Below are positions 13,048-25,000 of a stretch of DNA of 64,000 nt, one piece after another. The notes under the pieces were generated by a model. The model saw nothing but the letters and a program-made list of their open reading frames with translations, had not been told where the DNA came from and ran no database searches. The DNA is taken from positions 13,764,001 to 13,828,000 of the forward strand of contig CM060733.1 of assembly GCA_030704615.1 (NCBI GenBank), given 5' to 3'. Within the stretch, counting starts at the first letter, position 1. Each line of letters opens with the position of its first letter. The DNA is from Takakia lepidozioides. Lineage: Eukaryota; Streptophyta; Takakiopsida; Takakiales; Takakiaceae. A program made the position numbers and the translations under genes.

Positions 13048-16000
13048 TCAGAACAAGGACATTGTTAAGGGGTTGGTGAAAATAGGTTTGTGAGTCCACA
13101 CAAGGCGCAAAAACAACCTACCAATGGGTACGCCTATCAGCTGGAAGACTTCATCAAACTCACCTTCGCTCAACACTCTTGTCAGAGACATTGCCACCAT
13201 GCCCATGAACTCCTGCAATGTCAAATACTTCTAAGGCCTTCAGTAAAATAGAGCCATTCCCTAGCTTCCACATTGTCTGTTCATATTTTTGTGTTTGACT
13301 GGCAAGAAATGTGTGAGGGGTAGGAGCGAAACGAGAGCAGAAGAGAGGAGCAAGGGAGGACCTTGCCGAAGGTGTCCTGGTCCCAAACCTCCACAATGAG
13401 CATATCATGCATGGCATCTTCCACTGTGAAGTGAAACGTTTGGTTCCATTCTGGATTCAAATTCTTGTGCATTACCTGCAGCGGAATAGAGAGTCAATAC
13501 CAGTGGAGCTATATGCATCTCCATCCTGCTTGTCTGCTGCATCCCCCCCCCCCCTCTCTCTTTCTTGATGTGCGGGTCTATGTTAACAAGGCTACAGCAT
13601 ACAATGTCTTATGAGTACATTCTTTCTGGATGTGCATATCTTGTTGTTGGCCTCCTGTGAATTTCATGATGTTTGTCTTTCTTTCTGAAGTACCATTTCA
13701 TTTCATTACATCTCAGTCTTTGCATGAGGACTTTAGCTTCGAGGACCCGAGGTGTCTGGTCAAGTAAGCCCTATAGATATCCCATGGCCATAAAAAAGAT
13801 TAATGTTTCTTTCTCTTTACCTTACATTGCCCCCCACCCCCCTTACAACTGCCAGGAGATCCAAGGGAGATCAGGAATTACCAACCATAGTTTTGTTCTT
13901 TTCATGAAGGGTTTTGCTCATTTGGACGACCGCATATGGATCACCTTTCCCATTGAAGTCTGTTGACAGAAGATTCTCAGCACGGACTACGGTCACTGAG
14001 AGAACCCCTCGCACTCTCTCCCACATCTTGCCCTTCCGAGAAAATCTAGCAGACAACAATCAATTAGTCCCAATTACGAGATCTTAGACCAGCTTCCAGC
14101 TTTGCAAGCATGTCTTATAGAAAGAGATGAAATGAAATGGTACTTCATACTGTCCACAGAAAGAAGAAAGGAGCTTTATAAGATCCTTGAGAAGCTCAAT
14201 GACCTTATGAGCTTGTACTTATGGAGACATGACAAGATTGGTGACTTGGACTTGAGAAAAACCCAGCTGTGCAAGAAAGCAAAAGGAAAGGCTATAGACA
14301 TAGCCATCCAAAGGGATGGGAGCCAGCAACAAACAAGAAACAACTAGAAGAATCTGGGCCTTAATCACTGCTTTAAGGTGAAGTGCCTCATGAGAGTACA
14401 TTTTGAGAGCAACTATTCCCTCCAAATCTTGGTTTGATGGACCATTGAGGGTGTAGTCATGATGGGACATCAAAACACAAGTCACAGATGTGACATCACT
14501 AGGAGGACTAGCCTTTGAAAAGACAGTAGTACCTCACAGCAGGAGAAATAGAGGTGATGCTCTATCTCTACCTCGTGTACATTGCATACATAAACTTTCC
14601 CAGAAACAGAAACCAAGGAATTTAATAATGTCCACAGGAAGCCCACGGAAATATGTGACAAACAAGGAAATTAATAAAACAATTAAGCTGCCAAATGATC
14701 TCTACGAGAGGAATAAAAATAAATAAATAAAATTTACTACTTTCATTGGAGGCCCAAAGGAAGAGAGGGGGAGAGAAGGTTAAATCAGCACTTGTGGCTT
14801 AAGGGTGGGGTCGTGTTGCTACGCCGCTTCTCCAGAACTGAGACTCCAAATGTGGAACCATCAAAAATGCTGGCCAGGCTTGCTCGGTTCAGTCGAGCTT
14901 CTTCATCCTCATAGCGACGGTAGACCATTTCAATGTTTACCTGGATAAGTGCCAACAATGGGTAAATGCAAGTTAACAGAATTCATACTGTTTAGTTATT
15001 CAGCTTAAACAGGGGTTACTTTCAATTGCAACAAGTACAGCAAAATTGGAAACAACTGAATTTACCTGGCCTCTATACTTGGTGTCTTGGACGTGGTCAT
15101 ATTCCTCTAGATTCTTGACCAGTCGGAGCCATCGCTCCGCTATTGTCCCTGGTTCCAAGGCCTGTACCACATTTGCATACAAAAGAACATCCAAGAATTA
15201 TGTTATGCTGTCATAAAAATTTGTAATTGTCCGAGGGAGGCCCAAGGGCTCAAGGAAGAACAACGAAGGACCGTAGAAAGGAATCCAAAGAACTATGCAA
15301 GAAAGAAATGAAACACCATTATAACGTTGTGGAAAGCTCAAAGAGCTTATGGGACAAGAGAAAGCAAGAAACAAGAAAGAGATAGGGGCCCTCCACGACC
15401 AGCCCACAAACAACTCAAGAAATAAAGAAACTTTACAACATCCACAGGGTCCATGGGACAAAATAGAACAGACATGTAGACATGCACAAGGGTTGCAGTA
15501 CCCGGTGGCACCTTCCTATGTATCTAAGTTATGAATGAGACAGGCAGAGGGAGTTTTCGCTGCTAGATTGGACGACATAGAAACATCTGACTATGGAAGC
15601 TGAAAGGGTGGTGCCAAACATGGTCCATGTCGAGACTCTAACTGGCACCTTCACTGTGTCCATGCATTGCCATAAAAACTGCAAAGTGCAAAAGGAAGCA
15701 ATTAAGGTGCGTTGAGTAGAATTAATCAAATCACCATTTCAAGATGTGTTCGGATGTAGAGACATGGGCTGAACAATCTTTACCTGCAAATAAAACTGAG
15801 TGCAGCCTAGCACCTGGAACTCCTGCGCAGCACCTTCATCAAGCAAGAAGATCACCAGTTTCTGTTCGTCTGGGTCTTCAACTTCTAACTCAAACAGCTG
15901 GTTCCAGATTGGATTTCCCTCATTTCTCTGACCAGCAGATAAGAAGATGTCAAGAGAGAAGCAGAAGAGAACTCATTGTCCTCAAGACACCTTGACGGCC

Positions 16001-19000
16001 TATGGACCGAGTAGGGGAACACGATTATATCAATATGGGGTAGTTATAGCTCTGTCACAGCCAACAGTGTCTAATTTGCAAGATAATGTACTTTGCTAGG
16101 TGATAGCAAATAATGACAGTAGGTATCAGAAACACACTGAGAATCTGCTGCATCCCATGACCTTAAGATCTATGTTACAGTGGTACTTGTAGGAACCCCT
16201 GGCAGTCACACTGGAAAGCATGTCATGAGAGACAGAATGTATTCACTGACTATTGCCTGTACCATTGGTTATGATGTAATTTGAAGGCCATAGTCCGCAC
16301 AAGCTATTGATCGTCCAGAGGTGGTTGGGGGTTTTGATTTACCAGGAAGAAGAAAAAAGAGAAAAAAACCACAGCCTGAGGGGCTGTGGGACCGGAATAG
16401 GCTCAGTTGCATACTATGCAAGTGGGCTGCGGAAAAAGGAAGAATACTTTTACATCTGCGGAGGCCCAAAGGACCCAACAGACACAGCAGAACACAGTTG
16501 TCATCAACCATCTGACAGATCTGCCGAAATTCCTGTCAAGTGGAAAGACATGCACTATGCAACATTGACTTGTGGATTTGTGCAAGTGCGCTTGAATGAT
16601 GCATGACCAAGAGCCAAGTAGCCAATATTATAACTACAACTATAGTGGGATGATATCAAGCATGGAGAGCGGTCTCGTCTGCACATTGCAACCTGTGCAT
16701 GGTACCAACTCCTGACAAAAAGGAAATGAAATGAAATGAAATGGTGCTTTGTAACGTCCGTGGAAAGCTCATAGAGCTTATGGGACAAAATGGAAGGAAG
16801 AACATGAGAAATGAAATGAAATGAAATGGTGCTTTATAACGTCCGCGGAAAGCTCATAGAGCTCATGGGACAGAATGGAAGGATGAACATGAGAGAAAAT
16901 AGGAAAACCAGAGTCAGAGAAAAGAACTATTCGAGTGATTGTCTAAGGGTGAATGCCTCGTGCAGGTAGGCTGCCAAACATTTCTGATCCTCATAGTGGA
17001 AGACTTCAGTGAGAGATTGGGTTCCACGGAATAGACAATGGAATCTCCCACGGATCTCATAGTATAGGGGGAAATAGAAGAAGAAGTGTTCTTCAGTTTC
17101 AATTTCCTGGTTGCGCCCTGTGCAAGCAGGACATAGGCGGTCCTCCCGCTGCAGGTTTTCCCATCTGCCAGTCTCGATCCGTAGGTTGTGGGAGCCCACC
17201 CTGAACCGCCCCAAAGCCCTCAGGAGAGAAGGAGAAATGAAATGAAATGAAGTGGTGCTTTATAACGTCTGCGGAAAGCTCATAGAGCTTATGGGACAAA
17301 ATGGAAAAAAACATGAGAGAGGCCAGAAACCACAATTAATGTTCTAGCGATTGTCTAAGGGTGAAGGCCTCGTGCAGGTAGGCTGCCAAGCATTTTTGAT
17401 CCTCATAGTGGAAGACATCAGTGAGAGTTTGGGTTCCACTGAATAAACAGTGGAATCTCCCACGGATCTTGTAGTATAGAGGGCAGTAGAAGAAGAAGTG
17501 TTCTTCAGTTTCAATTTCCTTGCTGCGCCCTATGCAAGCTGGACATAGGCGGTCCTCCCGTTGCAGGTTTTCCCATCTGCCAGTCTCTATCCGTAGGTTG
17601 TGGGAACCCACCCTGAACCGCCCCAATGCCCTCAGGAGGGAAGGAGATAAGGATGCTGAAAGGTAATTTGGTCTCAAGATTCTATCATCGCGGAGCGCCA
17701 AGAATGTCTCTCGATAGAAGTGGAGCTTTGTCGTGAAGATAAAGAGGCCGAAAGGTAATTGGGCCGCAAGATTCTATCATCCCAGAGAACCAAGAATGTT
17801 TCTCAATAGAAATGGAGCTTTGTTGTGAGGTTGGGTAACTTCCAAGTTCTCCTGACATGTAACTCCATGAGCTCCTTTCTAATGAGTTGGTTGCGGTCAT
17901 GTCTGGATGTGATTTCCACCTCTTCTGGGTTCACTGGCAAAAGTGAAGCTATAGAGAGTCCATGGCATTCAAAAAAGGTATCCACACGGGCATACCAGGA
18001 TTGTTTGAAGCCTGCATTTTTGAGTCTCATAGATGTTGTGAGGGCCCTGGCCACAAGCCCCTTGGGGGGAAGGCCTAGTAACCTATGCAGGAAAATTGTA
18101 AGCTGGAAGAGGGCCTCAGTTTGGAGTGGCACACAGGCGAATTCTGCATTCAATATGTGCGATGGAGTTGTGCCTCTGGCGCCAAGCAAGATGACTGCAA
18201 TGGTTCCAAATTGTTTTCCCACCAGGAAACTGGGACTGCAGGTGCCCAAAATTCACAACCAAAAGTGGCATTGGGGTGACTACGCTATCAAACAGCCACT
18301 TCTTGGTCGGTGGGTGGCGCAGGTGTATCTGCTTGCATTTGGCCTGAAGGCGGATGGAGGCTGCCTTGCCTTTTGTCAATCTGTCCAGGGCAGTGGCTGC
18401 AAAGTGGAATTTGGGGGAGTGGATAACCAGCCCCAGATATTGGTAGGATTTGACTATCTCCACCTCCCGATTGTTGAGGAAGAATCTGCGGTCGGCCTGC
18501 CCATTGAAAACCATGATCTTGGTTTTTGTAAGGTTGACTTGCAACCCATAGTCATTGGAGAACTGTTCCAAGATGTCGAGATGGCGTTGTAGGAAGATAG
18601 GAGATTGTGCCAAAAGGGCAACATCATCCGCGTAGAGAAACGAAATGAAATGGTGCTTTATAACGTCCGAGGAAAGCTCAGAGCTTATGGGACAAAATAG
18701 GAAAACCAGAGTCAGAGAAAAGAACTATTGTTCGAGTGACAAAAAGGAAGAGCTACACATGACTTTGTGGCAAGAATTCAAGGCTTTCCACTCAACATTT
18801 GTGGTGAGGCAGGCATCCAGCAAAATTAGGATGTGTAAGCCTCTCATTGCCGAAAGACTTTCCTTCCTCCATATTAACTCAAACCCAAATCAAAATAGAT
18901 AGATTATCAGGGTTAGGGCGTTACTTGCTCCTTACTATGGTCGTGCTCCTCTTCAAACGCCCTGGGGTGGCATGGATGTAGATCATTGCAAATGGGTCCG

Positions 19001-22000
19001 GATTCTTAACAGTGTTATACTGCCGCAAATCCCTTGCCTGGACCAGCTTGATGTCTATAATTCCCACTGGCGGCATTTCAAGAAGCCGCTGACGAAAGAT
19101 CATGCCATTCCTGCGAGGACACATGTGGCGCTGCAGCCTAATATGAAACCCCCGAACCAACCGTGACCACATATCAGCCTGACAGAGATTAAATGGTTTT
19201 GGGCACCCAATTGTCGGCCTATGACCTGCTAAACGTGCTTCAAGTAAGAGAGATGACCATATAACACACTAAAGAGAGCTTCTTATGTACACCCATCAAT
19301 TTAGTGAATTCCTGCTGGTAATTTCACAACTGTTAATCTCACATAAACAGTGGGTTTTCGATCGGAGAAAAACCTAAAATCTGGGCTTGTACCCAGAAAA
19401 GGGACTTGAGAGGATGGTAACAAGGTGTTCTGCTGTTAGCGGTCAATACTGAAAGTGGGATATGACCACTGTGGTGGTTACAACCCAGGGCTGAGATCTC
19501 GTACACATCAATACAAGAGAAGTTCAGAGATGCCACTGCCCATGATGAAACTTGGGGGAAAGACCTAGCATTAGATTGCGTATGTACAACAGTAGTGAGA
19601 TTGGTGACCAGATCTAGAGTCCAATCCATGAAGACAATTGTGTTTTAGAAGGACGAGCGTGTGAAAATCTTGCTTCAAGTGATCTGGCTGTACCTGCTGT
19701 AATCTCCATCCACTGGGTTGGGAATGACAGGAAGAACAACTCGAATGGGCCAGCATAGAGAATCAATGACTGCCGTCGTGATCATGTCCTGCAATCAGTT
19801 CCATCCAGTTTAGGTTCACCAACTGCTGCTGTTAGGTACTGCGATGAGAAAGTGATTTGAGAGGTTGCTAGAAGAGTGCCCTGCCGTCCAGCCCATGTGG
19901 AGCTAGCATTTGCAACGCCTGTAAAGTTCAAATTGTCATCACAGCTCTTATATCACTTCCAAATATTTCCCACCATACATAGAGCCATGGTGTTCTCACT
20001 TCCTTCCTTCATTTCATTTCATTTCTCTGTGTCACCTCTTAATTTCACTGACATGAAAGAAAAATGGTTCAGACTGCTTAATAACTGTGATTAGAAGGGA
20101 AATGATGTACATGGAGTGTTTCAGCCAATCCAGGAACAGTCCGGATGTCTCCACCAATGAACTTCAATGTGAAATCAAATTTCTTCTGCTTGCAAAACAT
20201 TAGTAGTTATTGGCATCTTAACTGCACCAGGCCTCAGGAACAACTTGAATTGAGTCGAAATCCTCCTCTACTGTATGTCACAGCATAGAAGGAAACAAAA
20301 AGCAAGACAATCTTTCTTCAGGTCTAGGAGAAGGGTCATGAAGGTCTTCCATGGTCGTCTTCCTCCAAAGAATAGAAATGTCAAGTAGGAAAATCCCAAA
20401 CACAGCCTGAGAGGGGTGTGTTGGACCTACTGAACCTAAACAGCGAGGACAACAGCAAACACAACAAAGAGGCAAAGAAATAGCCTCCACGTTGTCTCTT
20501 CGGCACGAAAGGGCTGGAACCTCACCTGGTCCCATCACAAGCATCCACACAACCAATAGGTTAGTGACTGTTGTGTAATCTAGACACTTTAAGCCCAACC
20601 CACTGTGGGACAACATTCCAGTGATAGCAAGCTCAAGGTAGATGAAACATAAAACTCAATCAGCAATATGCTACTGACTTGAGTGTGCTATGGCAAGGCA
20701 CCTCATAAAGAATAGAGCTGGGATTGTAAGAAGAGAACCTTGAAGTGTGGCAGCATGCCACAAGTTGCACCCCTTCCTGCTCAGCCACTTCTTGAGCTTG
20801 AAGAAGATGGCTGAGAGTGAAGACAACTACCCCATATATGCTGAAGGATGGGGGCTCCTTACCTCTCCTTCTATAGGTATGTACTAGGGAGAGCCACGTG
20901 GCAAACCATATCTAATTGCAAGAGTGGGGCGTACAACTTTGCAATTATAATGAGAGGTTAGCAACTTTCAAAATAGAGCCACCAACTAGAGGATAGTCAT
21001 AAAGGGTGTTATGTCTAACCGGTGGAATGCCAACTGTTTGGTGCTGCAGCATAGTACATTAACTCTGGAAGCTAGGAGATAAAGGGGATCATTATGAGCC
21101 ACCCTATTTATTTGACAACTTGAATTAAAAGCTTAAAACAGGTAATATGAGATCTACAGACAGCAAGAAAGACAATTTACAAGGTATGTGCCTGTGATAG
21201 CACGACGCCACAGAACACATTAAGCATCCTCAATATTCATGAGCCCATACAACAAATTGAGAGTTAACAGAGTTAACAGTTAAGGAAGTATGAACTGTAC
21301 AACCATCCAGGAACTCTCAGCCATATGCCTCACATTCTAATTGACTTGCCTTTTTCCGAATTGAATATGTGAGAGCTCCAAAGCCAGGCAACTCCTCCAC
21401 CAGGGGCTTGAATATCAATCGAAAGATGAGGGTCATGCTAATGTCTTTAACCTGCGGAGGTCCAGCAAGGTATATTGCTCTGTTTAGAGATGATTTGAGT
21501 GTGTTTGTCTGTCCACCGGGGACCCAGAGGTCCTGTGGGCTACTGCAAGAGAAAAACAAAAGACTGTGTCAAGAAGTTCCACGGAGACAGAGTGCCTGCT
21601 CCACACTTCAGGACTTCATAGCTGAATCCTCTGCCAAGGAAGCGCAGTTTGTAGAATTTGATCTGGAGGAGAACCCCCTTTCCTCAAACAAAGAAAAAGA
21701 ATGTACTTATAAGACGTTGTTTGCCGTAGCCTTGTGGACATAGACTGTGCGAGTAGTTTGGCCGGAACAAGAGGGAACAGACACTACATTTGTGAGGGGC
21801 TCACTCCAGTAGTGGGACAGAGAGAAAAAGAGAAATGAAATGAAATGAAATGAAATGAAATGGTACTTTATAACGTCCGCGGAAAGCTCATAGAGCTTAT
21901 GGGACAAAATGGAAACATGAGAGAGGAACAAGTCCAGAAACCACAATTAATGTTCTAGCGAATGTCGAAGGGTCAAGGCCTCGTGCAGGTAGGCTGCCAA

Positions 22001-25000
22001 GCATTTTTGATCCTCATAGTGGAAGACATCAGTGAGAGTTTGGGTTCCACTGAATAAACAGTGGAATCTCCCACGGATCTCGTAGTATAGAGGGCAGTAG
22101 AAGAAGAAGTGTGCTTCAGTTTCAATTTCCTGGCTGCGCCCTATGCAAGCTGGACATAGGCTGTCCTCCCGTTGCAGGTTTTCCCATCTGCCAGTCTCTA
22201 TCCGTAGGTTGTGGGAACCCACCCTGAACCGCCCCAATGCCCTCAGGAGGGAAGGAGATAAGGATGCTGAAAGGTAGTTTGGTCTCAAGATTCTATTGTC
22301 GTGGAGCACCAAGAATGTCTCTCGATAGAAATGGAGCTTTGTTGTGAGATTGGGTAGCTTCCAAGTTCTCTGGACATGTAATTCCATAAGCTCTCTCCTA
22401 ATGAGTCTGTTGCGGATTGCAATGGTACACATGCGAACTCTGCCCCTAGGATCTGAGATGGAGTTGTGCTCCTGGCGCCAAGCATTGCTTGGAGAAAAGA
22501 TGACTGTAATGGCTCAAATTCTTTTCCCACCAGGAGACAGGGACACCAGGTGCCCAGAACTCACAACCATAGATGGTAGCAGGGCTGACGACAGTGTCAA
22601 ACAGCCACTTTTTGGTTGGGGGATGACGCAGATGTATTTGCTTGCATTTGGCCTGAAGGCGGACGGAGGCCGCCTTACCTTTAGTCAATCTGTCCAAGGC
22701 AGTGGCTGCAAAGTGAAACTTGGGGGAGTGGATAACCAGACCCAGGTATCGGTATGATTTCACAATCTCAATTTCTTGCTGGTTGAAGATGAATCTACGA
22801 TCAGCCTGGCCATTGAAGACCATGATCTTGGTCTTGCTAAGATTGACTTGCATCCCATAGTCTTTGCAGAACTGTTCCAAAATTTTGAGATGGCGTTGCA
22901 GGAAGACCGGGGATAGTGCCAAAAGGGCAACATCATCAGCGTAGAGGAGATCTGATTGCGTTGGTCCCCCATCCAATGGTACCCCAACCCCATGGTTTTT
23001 TGATATGTAATTCTCCAAATCGTCAATGTAGATCCCGAACAGGGTAGGTGAAAGGGGGCAGCCCTGTTTGACTCCAATGTTGCTGTGGACCTCGGCTGAG
23101 AATTCACCAGCGATGTGGACCATGCCAGTGACAATCTCATACATAGAAGAGATGGCACAAAGGATGTCTGGAGGGACTTCCACTCTATGGAGCCGTTGGA
23201 AGAGAAGGTCCCGAGGAACTGAATCAAAGGCTTTGTGAAAGTCCACGAAGCAAACATAGACCATTCTTTTGTCATAGCGTGCACTTTCCACCATAACCTG
23301 AAGAGTGAAGATGTGGTCAATAGTGGATCTGTTGCGACGGAAACCAGCCTGTCCCTCAGCACGAATGCGAGAGGACTCAGCCCAATCATCCAGTTCCATG
23401 GCCACTACTGCCCCAAACAGTTTAGCAAGTACCGAGGACACCATGATAGTACGATAGTTGGTCGGTGCGAGCCTGTCACCGCTCTTGAAGAGGACTCTGG
23501 AGAAGAATTGGTATGTAGTAGTAAAGATTTGATGTGACGTCTAGCAGTCTTGCATTCCTCATCATAAAATGGGGCATAACGATGGAAGGGTGACGGGAAA
23601 GGATCGCAGGGCTGAGTCCCAAAGGGCTAGAGTAAGATGTGTAGCCTTGTCGTTAGGAGATGGTAGATGTAGAATGGAGGGGAGGGTTGACGCTAGGTGT
23701 GTTTCATACTCGGTGTCGTGTAAGTGAGAGAAAGGGGTATTAAAGTGGATACGTGGGTGTAGGGGAAGAGAAGCAGAGAAGGAGGGGCAGAACAGAGATT
23801 TGAATCTGTAAGAACAGTGAAAAGCTGCAGCCATGAAACCACCTTTAATAGTGCCTTCACAAGTGCAAGCCAGGCACTTACCTGGCAGTTTTTATCAATG
23901 ACATTGTCACTCATGTGTTTTTTGGCGGGGTGGGGAGTCCATCCTTGCTGCATGCATTTGCATTACTGAGGTCAAAAGGCCTGCTGTGAAGGTGGTGAAG
24001 GAACAGACCTATTTAGACTTTGCCCAGAACCGATGCTTCCAAGGTGGCTGCAGTTTTTTTTATCAATGATATATGTTACTCATGTCGCAGAGGAGGGAAA
24101 TCCTTCTGCGGTGCATGCATGTGGACTACCGAGTTTGAAGGGATTGCTGTGAAACTGGTTGAAGGAACAGATATGTTTCTTACTCATTAGACTTTGTTCA
24201 AACTGACATGCAAGAGAAATACCTGTACAGGAAGAGACACACCCATAACGGTTGCCACTGAAAAAATGCAACTCGAATTCCCCTCCCACTGGGCCTCTGC
24301 GTCCATCGAAATCTCATCCTTTGCCAAATCTAACATTTGAACTCCTGACAATGCCAAGCGTGTTTCATTAAGATACTTGTCAACTGTGGTGAATCATGGA
24401 AGCCAGGGCTGTTACAGACACTAGAAATTTGCAGTACAAAAAGATAGATGTTTTAATCAACAAAAAATGACCCCATTGTACCACTACAGAGATCATGCAT
24501 CAGCTCGGATAGTCTAAAAGAGATTGCAAAACCGAATGTGTTTTGCATCCCAGACTGTGTTATGATAATACAAAAACCCTTGCTTCAACACAAAAGTGGC
24601 TCCCAGAAGGGTATAGATTTTTGGCCTGCTGTTAAGGTACCAGGCATGGACATTCATTGTGAATATGGTGCATATGTGACAGAAAAGTGGAGACCAAGAA
24701 CGGCAATACATCAGACCTTTAAACTGAGGAGCAACAGTGCCAAGCGTGAGCTTCTGAAAACTGACAGACGAAGCAAGAGTAGGTTTGTAGAAATCCAGAT
24801 AGGGTTCCCAAATCTCCATTAGCCTTTTGGAATATGCCTGCCCAACCACACCATACACTCCATATCATCCACCACAAATCAGCAGAATGGAGATGTATCC
24901 TGTGCCTTCCTCTTTCTTCCCTGTACCAGCCGGGCAGGAGGTCTCCCAAAAATCTCTCAGAAGTCCTGCACTAAGGGTGGAATACCAATGGCAACAGGCA

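Noticed and set aside
17825-18592. A 255-codon plus-strand open frame
   Set aside because: It is antisense to LINE reverse-transcriptase coding sequence; only the minus strand shows family motifs.
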